Below, piece by piece: positions 35,433 through 44,495 of a stretch of 64,000 nt of DNA. Within the stretch, counting starts at the first letter, position 1. Every line of letters starts with the position of its first letter. Where the stretch lies: positions 22,636 through 86,635 of the forward strand of contig DXCN01000050.1 in NCBI GenBank assembly GCA_019115985.1. Direction: 5' to 3'. The notes under the pieces were generated by a model. The model searched no databases, had not been told where the DNA came from, and saw only the letters and a program-made list of their open reading frames with translations. Origin of the DNA: Candidatus Rothia avicola. Lineage in GTDB: Bacteria; Actinomycetota; Actinomycetes; Actinomycetales; Micrococcaceae. A program made the translations under genes and the position numbers.

Positions 35433-37406
35433 ATGGCAGAGACACAGTCACCCAGCCTGCGCGTACGTGTGCAGAAGTTTGGTACCTTCCTTTCGAGCAT
35501 GATTATGCCGAATATCGGTGCCCTCATCGCGTGGGGTATCATCACCGCGCTCTTCATTCCTAAGGGCCTCGTGCCCATGTACATCCCGAGCCTGGCAGGC
35601 TTCAGCGAATACGTAGCAACCATGGTTGGCCCCATGGTGACCTACCTACTTCCGATTCTGATTGCCTACACCGGCGGTAAGCTCATCTACGACCACCGCG
35701 GTGGTGTAGTCGGTGCAACCGCTACTATGGGCGTCATCATGGGCACCAGCGCCGAAATCTTCATCGGCGAAGCTGGCGGCTCACCTATGTTCCTGGGCGC
35801 TATGATTATGGGCCCTCTGGCCGCCTGGTGCATGAAGAAGCTCGACGGCCTCTGGGACGGTAAAATCAAGCCAGGCTTCGAGATGCTGGTGAACAACTTC
35901 TCTGCCGGTATCTTTGCTGTTATCGCTGCAATGGGCTCCATGTTCCTGCTGACTCCCGTCATGCGAGCCTTCTCCGCGGGTGCTGAAGTAGCCGTCGACT
36001 GGCTGGTTTCCACCGGCCTGCTGCCGCTGACCGCCCTGCTGATTGAACCGGCTAAGGTCCTCTTCCTCAACAACGCCATTAACCACGGCATTATCACCCC
36101 GCTGGGTACCGCCCAGGCACTGGAACAGGGCAAGTCCATTCTCTACCTGCTCGAAGCTAACCCCGGCCCCGGTTTTGGCGTCCTGCTGGCTTACTGCTTC
36201 TTTGGCCGTGGCTCAGCTAAGGCAACCGCACCCGGTGCAGCCCTGATTCACTTCTTCGGCGGTATCCACGAAATCTACTTCCCCTACGTGCTCATGAAGC
36301 CCCAGCTGATTCTTGCCACCATCGCAGGTGGCATGGCCGGTACCTTCACCTTCATGACCCTCAACGTGGGTCTGACCTCCGCCTCCGCTCCCGGTTCCAT
36401 TATCGCTATCACCGCTGTCGCGGCCCCCGGCGACCTGTTCAAGATTTACCTGGGCGTACTCGTCGCTACCGCCGTTTCCTTCCTGGTGGCAGCTCCCATC
36501 CTCAAGTTCTCTAAGAACAGCGAAGATGACCTCGAAGCAGCGGCAGCCAAGATGCAGCAGATGAAGGGCAAGAAGTCTTCTGTTGCCGGTGCCTTCGCTA
36601 CCGCCGATAAGAATCGCGAAATCCGCTCCATTGTCTTTGCCTGCGACGCCGGTATGGGTTCTTCTGCGATGGGGGCTTCGGTGCTGCGCAACAAGATTAA
36701 GGACGCCGGCTTCGGCGATCGCGTCACCGTAGTGAACTCCGCAATCAACAACCTCAAGGACGAATACGACCTGCTGGTCTCCCACCAGGACCTGGCAGAG
36801 CGTGCCGCCGCTCCCACCCCCAGCGCTGTTCACGTTGCTGTTGACAGCTTCATGAACTCACCCCGCTACGACGAAATCGTAGAGATGATCCGCCAGCAGC
36901 AGACCGGTAGCCAGGCAACTGCTGAAGCACCGGCGTCCGCAGCCCCCGCTACAACAGCAACCGCTGTGGCCACCGAAGAACAGGTGCTGACCGCATCAAC
37001 CATCGTGCTCGACGCCAGCGCCACCGACCGCGACGACGCCATCAACCAGGCAGGTGCCCTGCTGGTTGCTACCGGCAAGGTCGATGAGAGCTACGTAGCT
37101 GCTATGCACGAGCGCGAAGCATCAGTCTCCACCTACATGGGCAACGGCCTGGCTATTCCCCACGGAACCAACCAAGCTAAGGACGCCATCCACAGCTCCG
37201 CTATGTCTTTCGTCCGTCTGAGCGAACCGGTGGAATGGAACGGTAAGCCCGTTAACTTCGTCATCGGTATCGCTGGTGCCGGCGGAACCCACCTGGAACT
37301 GCTGCAGAAGATCGCCAAGACCTTCTCCAACAAGGCAGCCGTAGCCCAGCTGGAAGAAGCCCGTAGCGCCCAGGAAATCCTGGATATCTTTGGAAAGGTT
37401 CAGTAA
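35433..37406 (+). CDS. mtlA: PTS mannitol transporter, fused EIICBA
   Basis: The 657-residue protein takes up and phosphorylates mannitol. The EIIC membrane domain covers about 1-345. The EIIB domain holds the phosphocysteine Cys404 in ACDAGMGSSAMG. An Ala/Thr linker leads to the EIIA domain with phosphohistidine His577 in GLAIPHGTN. ATG 35433 has AGAAGG upstream at 35422-35427, better than GTG 35406. mtlD follows after two bases. Confidence 0.96.
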   Translation: MAETQSPSLRVRVQKFGTFLSSMIMPNIGALIAWGIITALFIPKGLVPMYIPSLAGFSEYVATMVGPMVTYLLPILIAYTGGKLIYDHRGGVVGATATMGVIMGTSAEIFIGEAGGSPMFLGAMIMGPLAAWCMKKLDGLWDGKIKPGFEMLVNNFSAGIFAVIAAMGSMFLLTPVMRAFSAGAEVAVDWLVSTGLLPLTALLIEPAKVLFLNNAINHGIITPLGTAQALEQGKSILYLLEANPGPGFGVLLAYCFFGRGSAKATAPGAALIHFFGGIHEIYFPYVLMKPQLILATIAGGMAGTFTFMTLNVGLTSASAPGSIIAITAVAAPGDLFKIYLGVLVATAVSFLVAAPILKFSKNSEDDLEAAAAKMQQMKGKKSSVAGAFATADKNREIRSIVFACDAGMGSSAMGASVLRNKIKDAGFGDRVTVVNSAINNLKDEYDLLVSHQDLAERAAAPTPSAVHVAVDSFMNSPRYDEIVEMIRQQQTGSQATAEAPASAAPATTATAVATEEQVLTASTIVLDASATDRDDAINQAGALLVATGKVDESYVAAMHEREASVSTYMGNGLAIPHGTNQAKDAIHSSAMSFVRLSEPVEWNGKPVNFVIGIAGAGGTHLELLQKIAKTFSNKAAVAQLEEARSAQEILDIFGKVQ

Positions 37407-37408
37407 CC

Positions 37409-38566
37409 GTGAAAAAAGCAGTCCACTTTGGCGCTGGCAATATTGGCCGCGGCTTTGTAGGAGTTATCCTGAACGAAGCTGGCTATGAGCTGGTCTTCTC
37501 AGATGTCGCTGCCCCGCTTATTGAGGCCCTCAATGAGCAAGAGAGCTACACCGTCCACGAGGTCGGCCATGACCCCAAGGACATCACCATCACCGGCTTC
37601 CGCGGCATCAACTCGGCAGAGAATCCTCAGGCGCTCGCCGAGGAAATCGCTACTGCAGATGTGGTAACCACCGCTGTTGGCCCCACCATTCTCAAGTTCG
37701 TTGCCGTCAATATTGCTGAGGGTCTCAAGCTCCGCGCTGAGCAGGGAACAGGCTCGAAGGTCGCTGTGATGGCCTGCGAAAACGCTATCAACGCAACCGA
37801 TGCGCTGGCAGAAGAAGTCCGTAGACACTACCCGGCAGCAGATGATGTTGCCATCTTCGCTAACACCGCAGTCGACCGCATCGTGCCCAACCAGGCCCCC
37901 GGCCAGGGGCTCGATGTTACCGTGGAGAACTACTACGAATGGGCTGTAGAAACCGGGCCCTTCGGTGACGATGTACCCCAGATTCCCGGGGCAACCTGGG
38001 TTGAAGACCTGGCCCCCTATATCACCCGCAAGCTCTTCACCGTGAACACCGGCCACGCGACTACCGCCTACTTTGGGCAGCAGGCGGGCATCTCCAAGCT
38101 CTCCGAGGCTCTTGAAGTTCCCGAGATCCGTGCCAAGGTCGAAGCGACCCTGGCCGAGACCAAGGACCTGATTGTGCGTAAATTTGGCTTCGAGCCCGAG
38201 GTACAGCAGGCCTACGTTGAGAAGATTCTGGGACGCTTCGCTAACCCCGACCTGCCCGATACCACCGAGCGTGTAGGCCGTTCACCGCTGCGAAAGATCT
38301 CCCGTCACGAGCGCTTTATCGGACCTGCCGCTGAGCTCGCTGAGCTGGGCCGCCCCACTGAGGCCCTGCTGGCAACCATAGGCGCCCTGCTGGAATTCGA
38401 TGTGGCTGAAGACCCCGAATCGGTAGAATTGCAGGCCCTGCTTGCCGGCGTCCGCACAGGTGATCAGACCGCTGAAGAGGTAACCGAACGCCTCACCGGC
38501 CTAGCTGCTGACCACCCCCTCTACCCGGGCGTCCTTGCCCTGGTGAAGGAGCGCACCGCAGCATAA
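37409..38566 (+). CDS. mtlD: Mannitol-1-phosphate 5-dehydrogenase
   Basis: The 385-residue NAD-dependent enzyme oxidises mannitol-1-phosphate to fructose-6-phosphate. The GTG start leads into the nucleotide motif HFGAGNIGRGFVG. The polyol dehydrogenase block NTAVDRIVP and Lys in TRKLFTVNTGHA are present. It forms a two-gene operon with mtlA; no mtlR or mtlF is seen. Confidence 0.97.
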   Translation: MKKAVHFGAGNIGRGFVGVILNEAGYELVFSDVAAPLIEALNEQESYTVHEVGHDPKDITITGFRGINSAENPQALAEEIATADVVTTAVGPTILKFVAVNIAEGLKLRAEQGTGSKVAVMACENAINATDALAEEVRRHYPAADDVAIFANTAVDRIVPNQAPGQGLDVTVENYYEWAVETGPFGDDVPQIPGATWVEDLAPYITRKLFTVNTGHATTAYFGQQAGISKLSEALEVPEIRAKVEATLAETKDLIVRKFGFEPEVQQAYVEKILGRFANPDLPDTTERVGRSPLRKISRHERFIGPAAELAELGRPTEALLATIGALLEFDVAEDPESVELQALLAGVRTGDQTAEEVTERLTGLAADHPLYPGVLALVKERTAA

Positions 38567-38581
38567 AGCCCCGGAAAGGCG

Positions 38582-38621
38582 TAGGGAAGGCCCCGGTAGC
38601 TAGCTACCGGGGCCTTCCCTA
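38582..38621. terminator. 40-base perfect palindrome, bidirectional terminator
   Basis: A 20-base half (38582-38601) is followed directly by its exact reverse complement (38602-38621), centred on AGCT. It lies between the convergent mtlD and mscL and ends both. Confidence 0.85.
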
Positions 38622-38639
38622 TATAAATGGATAGAAAAA

Positions 38640-39017
38640 TTACTTGACGGTCAGAGCGTCACGGATTTCCTTGAGAAGAGCAACCTGGGGGTCCTCTTCC
38701 TCAGTCTCTTCTTCAAGGTCGAGCTTGGCAGCACGACGCTCGTTGAACTTGTTGACGGGCATAACGATGCAGAAGTACAGGGCTGCTGCGATCAGCAGGA
38801 AGTTGACGACTGCGGTCAGGAAGATACCAACCTTGATCTGACCAAAGACGAAGAAATCGTCGAAGGTGGGGGAGCCAACCAGCATTGAGATGGCGGGCAT
38901 CAGGATGGAGTCAACGAGGGCAGTAATAACTGCGGTGAAGGCGGTACCGATGATCATACCGACTGCGAGGTCGATGACGTTACCGCGGGTGATGAAATCT
39001 TTAAAACCACTAAGCAT
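38640..39017 (-). CDS. mscL: Large-conductance mechanosensitive channel
   Basis: The 125-residue protein begins MLSGFKDFITRGNVIDLAVG and has the pore helix GTAFTAVITALVDS, a periplasmic loop, a second helix with VVNFLLIAAALYF and the charged C-terminal helix. It opens under membrane tension to relieve osmotic downshock. It is convergent with mtlD. Confidence 0.97.
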   Translation of the reverse strand: MLSGFKDFITRGNVIDLAVGMIIGTAFTAVITALVDSILMPAISMLVGSPTFDDFFVFGQIKVGIFLTAVVNFLLIAAALYFCIVMPVNKFNERRAAKLDLEEETEEEDPQVALLKEIRDALTVK

Positions 39018-39178
39018 GAGTTCAAGAATAGCGGTTTCTGCCAGCGATGAACACCAATCTGAGCTGAAATTTTCGCTGTAAACCAGTGGGTTTGCTCACA
39101 GGTTGGGGTAACCTATCAGCTTATACTAAAAAATTGTATGTTTCCGGTCGGCAACCCGTCAGCCGGTGCCTGTTTCTC

Positions 39179-39976
39179 TTAGTAGGTGGGGGCGGGCCCC
39201 GCACCCCAGAAATCTTCTAGCGTTTCAAACCCGGATTCCTTCAGCGCGGTGGCTTCATCAAGACCGATATAGCGCAAATGCCAGGACTCATACCAGTAGC
39301 CGGTGGTTTCGTGGTGCCACCAGGGGTAGCGCACCACAAAACCATAGCGGTGGGCGTTCTCGGCTGCCCACAGGGCAGCTGCCGTGTCCTTGAAGCAGGG
39401 CTGGAGGTCGCAGGCGCCACCGGTCCCGATATCGAGGGCAAGCCCCGTCTGGTGCTCTGAATAACCGGGGCGGGCAGAAGCCACGTCTGCCTGATCTGTA
39501 CCGTACTGAGCAGCCCAGCTGGCGTAGGTTCCCTGCTGGGTCTCATATGACCGGTAGCCGCTGAGGGCCATCATGGGGGCACCCGCTGCCGAGGCGTCAG
39601 CAAACATACGCTGTGCTGCTTGCGCTGCCTCGGCACGAAGCAGGACGGAGCCAAACGGCTGTAGGTCATCGGGTGCGTAGGTAAGAGGAGAGAGGGGATT
39701 GTGCTTATTGACGAGAACCGTCATCGATGATGCCGACTCAATATCGGCAGGACGGCGCGTGGCGGCCTGGCTAGGGGCAGCTGACTTAACGCTCACGCTA
39801 GAAGAAGATGGTGCGCTCGAAGAAGCTACCTGCTGAGGGTGAGAAGCCGCCACTGAGCTGGCAGATGACGGGGCGGCGTCCGGTTCAGCGGAAGTGCTCT
39901 GGCTACAGGCAGTCATTGACAGGGCCATGAGGCCGCTCGCTAAAGCCAGCGAAAGCTGTGAAAAATAAGAGCGCAT
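39179..39976 (-). CDS. D-alanyl-D-alanine carboxypeptidase lipoprotein, VanY family
   Basis: The 265-residue protein has a signal peptide with lipobox MTAC (Cys24), an Ala/Ser-rich linker (about 25-75) and an M15B peptidase domain. Zinc ligands are visible in YSEHQTGLALDIG (His and Asp) and ESWHLRYIG (His). The substrate-binding SGYRSYETQ segment is also present. It would trim the terminal D-Ala from peptidoglycan stems. Its stop is two bases from coaA, on the same strand. VanY-like specificity toward peptidoglycan is by family only. Confidence 0.9.
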   Translation of the reverse strand: MRSYFSQLSLALASGLMALSMTACSQSTSAEPDAAPSSASSVAASHPQQVASSSAPSSSSVSVKSAAPSQAATRRPADIESASSMTVLVNKHNPLSPLTYAPDDLQPFGSVLLRAEAAQAAQRMFADASAAGAPMMALSGYRSYETQQGTYASWAAQYGTDQADVASARPGYSEHQTGLALDIGTGGACDLQPCFKDTAAALWAAENAHRYGFVVRYPWWHHETTGYWYESWHLRYIGLDEATALKESGFETLEDFWGAGPAPTY

Positions 39977-39978
39977 AG

Positions 39979-40935
39979 CTAGTTCTTCCGTAACAGGACC
40001 TTGCGGATTTTATGGTCGCGGGACTTCTTCAAGATTAGTCGGGCTCGGCCGCGTGTGGGGCGGACGTTCTCCCTCAGGTTGGGTTCGTTGATAGAGCGCC
40101 AAATGCTCAAGGCCAGCTCAACCGCTGCCTCCTCTGATAAATCGGCATACCGCTTGAAGTAGGAGTTGGGGTTGGTAAAAGCTGACCGTTGCAGCTTCAA
40201 AAACCGCTGCACATACCAGTGTTCGATGTCCCGGGTGGAAGCATCAACGTAGATAGAGAAATCAAAGAAGTCAGCCAGGCTGAGTGCCGAGCTTTTCTCG
40301 CTATCAAGCTTGGCCGGGGCCAACACGTTCAGGCCCTCCACAATCAGAACGTCGGGGCTGGTAACCTCAATGCGCTCACCCTCTACGATGTCGTAGTAGA
40401 GGTGGGAATACTTAGGGGCGGTGACGAGGGGAGCACCTGACTTCACTTCTGATACAAACCGCAGGAGGGCCCGGCGGTCGTAGGACTCTGGAAAGCCCTT
40501 GCGCCCCATAAGCCCCCGGCGTTCTAACTCGGCATTGGGGTAGAGGAAGCCATCGGTTGTCACCAGCTGGACGTTCGGGGTTGAGGGCCAGCGCCGGAGA
40601 AGCTCCTGCAGAACGCGGGCGGTAGTGGATTTGCCGACAGCTACTGACCCTGCCACGCCGATAATAAAGGGGACTTTCTGGCCTTGAAGACCTAAGAAGT
40701 CGTTCGTCATGTGGTTAGTGCTCGTGGCTGCATTGACGTAGAGGTTGAGCAGTCGAGAAATAGGAAGATAGACCTGAGCCACCTCATCCAGGTCAATGGT
40801 CTCGCCCAGGCCGCGAAGCTGCTGTAGTTCGTCCTCCGTCAGTGGAACCGAGATCTCGCTAGCGAGACGTGACCAGGTGTCCCGGTCTAGCTCGGTAAAA
40901 GGGGAGTATTTAGAAGAAAGCGCAGACATGCTCAT
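39979..40935 (-). CDS. coaA: Pantothenate kinase, type I
   Basis: The 318-residue kinase carries the P-loop [15 protein letters not shown] near residues 102-116, and the TTDGFLYPN and DFSIYVDAS blocks of CoaA. It makes 4'-phosphopantothenate, the committed step to coenzyme A. It is divergent from glmS and heads a two-gene unit with the VanY-like gene. The ATG at 40929 is an alternative start two codons in. Confidence 0.96.
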   Translation of the reverse strand: MSMSALSSKYSPFTELDRDTWSRLASEISVPLTEDELQQLRGLGETIDLDEVAQVYLPISRLLNLYVNAATSTNHMTNDFLGLQGQKVPFIIGVAGSVAVGKSTTARVLQELLRRWPSTPNVQLVTTDGFLYPNAELERRGLMGRKGFPESYDRRALLRFVSEVKSGAPLVTAPKYSHLYYDIVEGERIEVTSPDVLIVEGLNVLAPAKLDSEKSSALSLADFFDFSIYVDASTRDIEHWYVQRFLKLQRSAFTNPNSYFKRYADLSEEAAVELALSIWRSINEPNLRENVRPTRGRARLILKKSRDHKIRKVLLRKN

Positions 40936-41062
40936 TTAAATCAGTCTAGAGGCCAGAAGAAAGAGCACCTAATATGACAGAGGTCTATAGAGATGCAACA
41001 GGTTGCGACACTGTGGCGAAGACTGCAGTGGGTCAGCGAATTCTTAGATGTAAGATGAAGGC

Positions 41063-42946
41063 ATGTGTGGAATCGTAGGATACGTAAGTCTCGGCACTGC
41101 CGCAGACGGTAAGAAATTTGACCATACCGCATACGATGTGGTTCTTGAAGGTCTGCGCCGCCAGGAATACCGCGGCTATGACTCAGCCGGTGTTGCCCTC
41201 ATTGGTGATAACGGCATCGAATTCCGTAAGAAGTCAGGCAAGCTTGTTAACCTCGAAGCTGAAGTAGAAGCCAACCCGTTGCCTGCCACCACTATCGGTA
41301 TTGGTCACACCCGCTGGGCTACCCACGGTGGCCCCACCGATAACAATGCTCACCCGCACGTTGTTGACAACGGCCGCCTGGCAATTGTACACAACGGCAT
41401 CATCGAAAACTTCGCAGAGCTGCGTGCAGAACTGATTGAAGAAGGCTGCGAATTCAAGTCACAGACCGACACCGAAATTGCCGCTAACCTGATTGCCTCC
41501 ATCTACAACAAGCTGGAGAGCAAGGATCTCACCGAGGCCGTCCGCCAGGCATCAAACCGCCTTGAAGGTGCCTTCACCATCCTGGTCACCCACGTTGACC
41601 ACCCTGATCGTGTCGTAGCAACCCGTCGCAACTCACCCCTGGTTATTGGCCTGGGGGAAAACGAAAACTTCCTGGGTTCAGACGTCTCTGGCTTCATCGA
41701 CTACACCAAGAAGGCAGTCGAAATGGGCCAGGACCAGATTGTTACCATCACCGGTAGCGACTACTCCATCATCGACTTCGAAGGCTTCCCCGCCAACGGC
41801 AAGGAATTCACCATCGAGTGGGACGCCGCTGCCGTTGAAAAGGGTGGCTTCGACTCCTTCATGGAGAAGGAAATCCACGAACAGCCCGCCGCTGTACGCG
41901 ATACCCTGCTGGGCCGTCTGGATGAAAAGGGTAACCTGACCCTCGACGAACTCAAGATTGACGACGCCACCCTGCGTTCCGTCAACAAGATCATCGTTGT
42001 CGCCTGTGGTACCGCTGCCTACGCTGGCCAGGTAGCCCGCTACGCTATCGAGCACTGGTGCCGCATCCCCACCGAGGTCGAGCTGGCCCACGAGTTCCGC
42101 TACCGCGACCCCATCGTAGATGAGAAGACCCTGGTTGTGGCCCTCTCCCAGTCCGGCGAAACTATGGACACCCTCATGGCAGTGCGCCACGCCCAGGAAC
42201 AGGGCGCCAAGGTCATTTCAATCTGTAACACTAACGGCTCAACCCTGCCCCGTGAATCCGATGCAGCTCTCTACACCCACGCGGGCCCCGAGATCGCAGT
42301 TGCATCCACCAAGGCCTTCCTCTCACAGATTGCTGCTGCCTACCTGCTTGGCCTCTACCTGGCCCAGCTGCGCGGCAACATGTACAAGGATGAAATCCGT
42401 ACCATCCTTGAAGAACTGCAGAAGATGCCCGAAAAGATTCAGGCCGTTATCGACAACGAACAGCAGGTCAAGGACCTCGGCACCTCTATGAAGGACGCCA
42501 AGTCCGTGCTCTTCCTGGGCCGCCACGTTGGCTTCCCCGTAGCGCTGGAAGGCGCCCTGAAGCTCAAGGAAATTGCCTACCTGCACGCCGAGGGCTTCGC
42601 CGCGGGCGAGCTCAAGCACGGCCCCATCGCCCTGGTCGAAGAAGGCCAGCCCATCTTCGTCATCGTCCCCTCACCCAACGGTCGCGACTCCCTGCACTCC
42701 AAGGTTGTTTCGAACATCCAGGAAGTCCGCGCTCGCGGTGCAGTGACCATCGTTATTGCAGAAGAGGGCGATACCGCTGTTGAGGAACACGCAGATCATA
42801 TCATCCGCATCCCCGCCTCACCCAGCCTGCTCCAGCCCCTGCTGTCTACCGTACCCCTGCAGATTTTTGCATGCTCAGTGGCTCACGCTAAGGGCTACGA
42901 CGTTGACCAGCCCCGTAACCTGGCTAAGTCAGTAACCGTCGAGTAA
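41063..42946 (+). CDS. glmS: Glutamine-fructose-6-phosphate aminotransferase
   Basis: The 627-residue enzyme makes glucosamine-6-phosphate. The N-terminal nucleophile is Cys2 in MCGIVGYVS, the glutaminase domain includes GHTRWATHG, and two SIS domains hold SQSGETMDT and the C-terminal DQPRNLAKSVTVE. No glmS ribozyme-like leader is evident in the 127-base gap before it. Confidence 0.98.
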   Translation: MCGIVGYVSLGTAADGKKFDHTAYDVVLEGLRRQEYRGYDSAGVALIGDNGIEFRKKSGKLVNLEAEVEANPLPATTIGIGHTRWATHGGPTDNNAHPHVVDNGRLAIVHNGIIENFAELRAELIEEGCEFKSQTDTEIAANLIASIYNKLESKDLTEAVRQASNRLEGAFTILVTHVDHPDRVVATRRNSPLVIGLGENENFLGSDVSGFIDYTKKAVEMGQDQIVTITGSDYSIIDFEGFPANGKEFTIEWDAAAVEKGGFDSFMEKEIHEQPAAVRDTLLGRLDEKGNLTLDELKIDDATLRSVNKIIVVACGTAAYAGQVARYAIEHWCRIPTEVELAHEFRYRDPIVDEKTLVVALSQSGETMDTLMAVRHAQEQGAKVISICNTNGSTLPRESDAALYTHAGPEIAVASTKAFLSQIAAAYLLGLYLAQLRGNMYKDEIRTILEELQKMPEKIQAVIDNEQQVKDLGTSMKDAKSVLFLGRHVGFPVALEGALKLKEIAYLHAEGFAAGELKHGPIALVEEGQPIFVIVPSPNGRDSLHSKVVSNIQEVRARGAVTIVIAEEGDTAVEEHADHIIRIPASPSLLQPLLSTVPLQIFACSVAHAKGYDVDQPRNLAKSVTVE

Positions 42947-42970
42947 ATCTCTCTGTGAAAGAGTGATAAG

Positions 42971-43006
42971 AACCCCGTACCCGGTAGGGTGCGGGGTTCG
43001 CTCTTT
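42971..43006 (+). terminator. Terminator after glmS
   Basis: A 12-base stem (42971-42982 with 42987-42998) with a GGTA loop is followed by a T-rich stretch. Confidence 0.8.
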
Positions 43007-43076
43007 AAACTGAATAGACAGGGCCGTAGAATGGGCAGAAGAAAGACAGAGCTAGTAGGAGCGATAAGGAGACGCC

Positions 43077-43523
43077 TTGATTATTGGTACCGGCACTGAC
43101 GTGGTTAATATAGATCGGTTCGCTGAGCTCTTAGAAGGTACCTCAGCCCTACGGGAGCGGCTCTTTGCACCGGGGGAGCGGGGGCTTCCCGTCCGCTCCC
43201 TAGCTGCCCGCTTTGCGGCCAAGGAAGCCGCTGCCAAGGCCCTGCGGGCCCCTTCCGGTTTGAACTGGCAGGATTGCTGGGTGGAGAAGGACGCGGATGG
43301 CGCCCCCTACCTGGTTGCAGAAGGGACGGTTGCCCGGCGAGCTGCTGAACTAGGGATCAACCGCTGGCACCTCACGATGAGCCATGATGAACCTGTAGCT
43401 ACCGCAACTGTTGTGGCAGAGCACCTGAGCGACAGCGACCTGTTAAACCTGTTGCGGTTAGATCCCTCTGCTCGGGGGCTACTGCTAGCTCGCCCGGTAG
43501 AAGAGGGGAACCAGAGTGGCTAG
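43077..43523 (+). CDS. acpS: Holo-[acyl-carrier-protein] synthase (TTG start)
   Basis: The 148-residue enzyme starts at TTG 43077 with AAGGAG at 43066-43071. It transfers phosphopantetheine from CoA to carrier proteins. The metal-binding GTGTDVVNIDRF (Asp8) and FAAKEAAAKAL blocks are present. It primes fatty-acid ACP. It is the only pantetheinyl transferase in the window; priming of the siderophore carriers normally needs a Sfp/EntD-type enzyme. Confidence 0.95.
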   Translation: MIIGTGTDVVNIDRFAELLEGTSALRERLFAPGERGLPVRSLAARFAAKEAAAKALRAPSGLNWQDCWVEKDADGAPYLVAEGTVARRAAELGINRWHLTMSHDEPVATATVVAEHLSDSDLLNLLRLDPSARGLLLARPVEEGNQSG

Positions 43524-44439
43524 TGCCAAAGAATTGACCCACGGGGACGTCGAACAATATGTTACTTCCCCTACTTCTTCCTCCCATAAGTACACCCGCG
43601 GGGTGTTAGGTCTGTTGACTGGGAGCGATACCTATCCGGGTGCCGCCCTCATGTCTGCCCGGGCTGCCGTTAATACCGGAGCTGGCATGGTGCGATTTGC
43701 TGGAACGTCCTCCCTAAACTTCCAGGTACAGCTGGCCGTGCCTGAAGCTATATGCAGCGTGGGCGAAGCCGAGAATCTACATGTGGATGCCTGGGCCCTT
43801 GGCTCAGGTATCGCCGGCGAAGCGCGAGAAGCTGAAGCCCTGGCCGTCCTTGCCGGAGGGCAGCCGGCCGTTATCGACGCAGGGGCCATACCCCTAGCTG
43901 CCCGGCTGGTGGCTGACGGGCTAGAGCTGACGGCACACCATATTCTGACGCCTCATGCCGGCGAGCTGGTCGATGCCCTGACCTGGATTTTTGCCTTGGC
44001 TCCGTCTGTGCTCCATGCTGTAGACCCCGAGCTCACCGAGCCACCCAATCGGGAGCAGGTCGAAGCTGACCCGTATCGCTTTGCCCGCCTACTGGCTCAG
44101 GCAACGGGGGCAACTGTTCTGCTTAAGGGCGGTGTGACTATCTTGGCCGCACCCACCGGTGAGCTCTTTCAGAGCACAGGTGAGAACCACTGGCTGGCCA
44201 CAGCCGGTAGCGGGGACACCCTCACCGGTATTCTGGGGGCTCTTCTTGCCCGCTATCAGGCAGAAGAATTCAAACCCGGTGCCCTCTCAACTGACTATGC
44301 AAGGCTAGCGGGGGCCGCCGTCCGGGTCCATCAGTTAGCAGCAGGCCTGGTGCACGGAGCAGGGATTTCTGGCCCGACCCCACCAACCCTGGTAGCCCAG
44401 AAGGTCCCAGAAGCCGTTGCCATATTCCTTGAGCGGTAG
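43516..44439 (+). CDS. nnrD: ADP-dependent NAD(P)H-hydrate dehydratase
   Basis: The 307-residue ribokinase-like enzyme dehydrates S-NADHX/NADPHX. It starts at GTG 43516 and overlaps acpS by eight bases. Conserved parts are ARAAVNTGAGMVRF, LTPHAGEL and the anion hole TAGSGDTLTGILGALLA. The NnrE epimerase half that is often fused at the N-terminus is absent. Confidence 0.92.
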   Translation: MASAKELTHGDVEQYVTSPTSSSHKYTRGVLGLLTGSDTYPGAALMSARAAVNTGAGMVRFAGTSSLNFQVQLAVPEAICSVGEAENLHVDAWALGSGIAGEAREAEALAVLAGGQPAVIDAGAIPLAARLVADGLELTAHHILTPHAGELVDALTWIFALAPSVLHAVDPELTEPPNREQVEADPYRFARLLAQATGATVLLKGGVTILAAPTGELFQSTGENHWLATAGSGDTLTGILGALLARYQAEEFKPGALSTDYARLAGAAVRVHQLAAGLVHGAGISGPTPPTLVAQKVPEAVAIFLER

Positions 44440-44450
44440 AGCCTACACCA

Positions 44451-44481
44451 AAGGCCGGTTACCCTAACGGTAACCGGCCTT
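44451..44481. terminator. Bidirectional terminator between nnrD and sugar transferase
   Basis: A 13-base perfect stem (44451-44463 with 44469-44481) with loop CTAAC lies between convergent genes. Confidence 0.85.
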
Positions 44482-44495
44482 CTTGTGCATGATCC

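Noticed and set aside
41000..41062. glmS ribozyme
   Set aside because: The 127-base gap is too short and has no recognisable ribozyme core; glmS ribozymes are mainly in Firmicutes.
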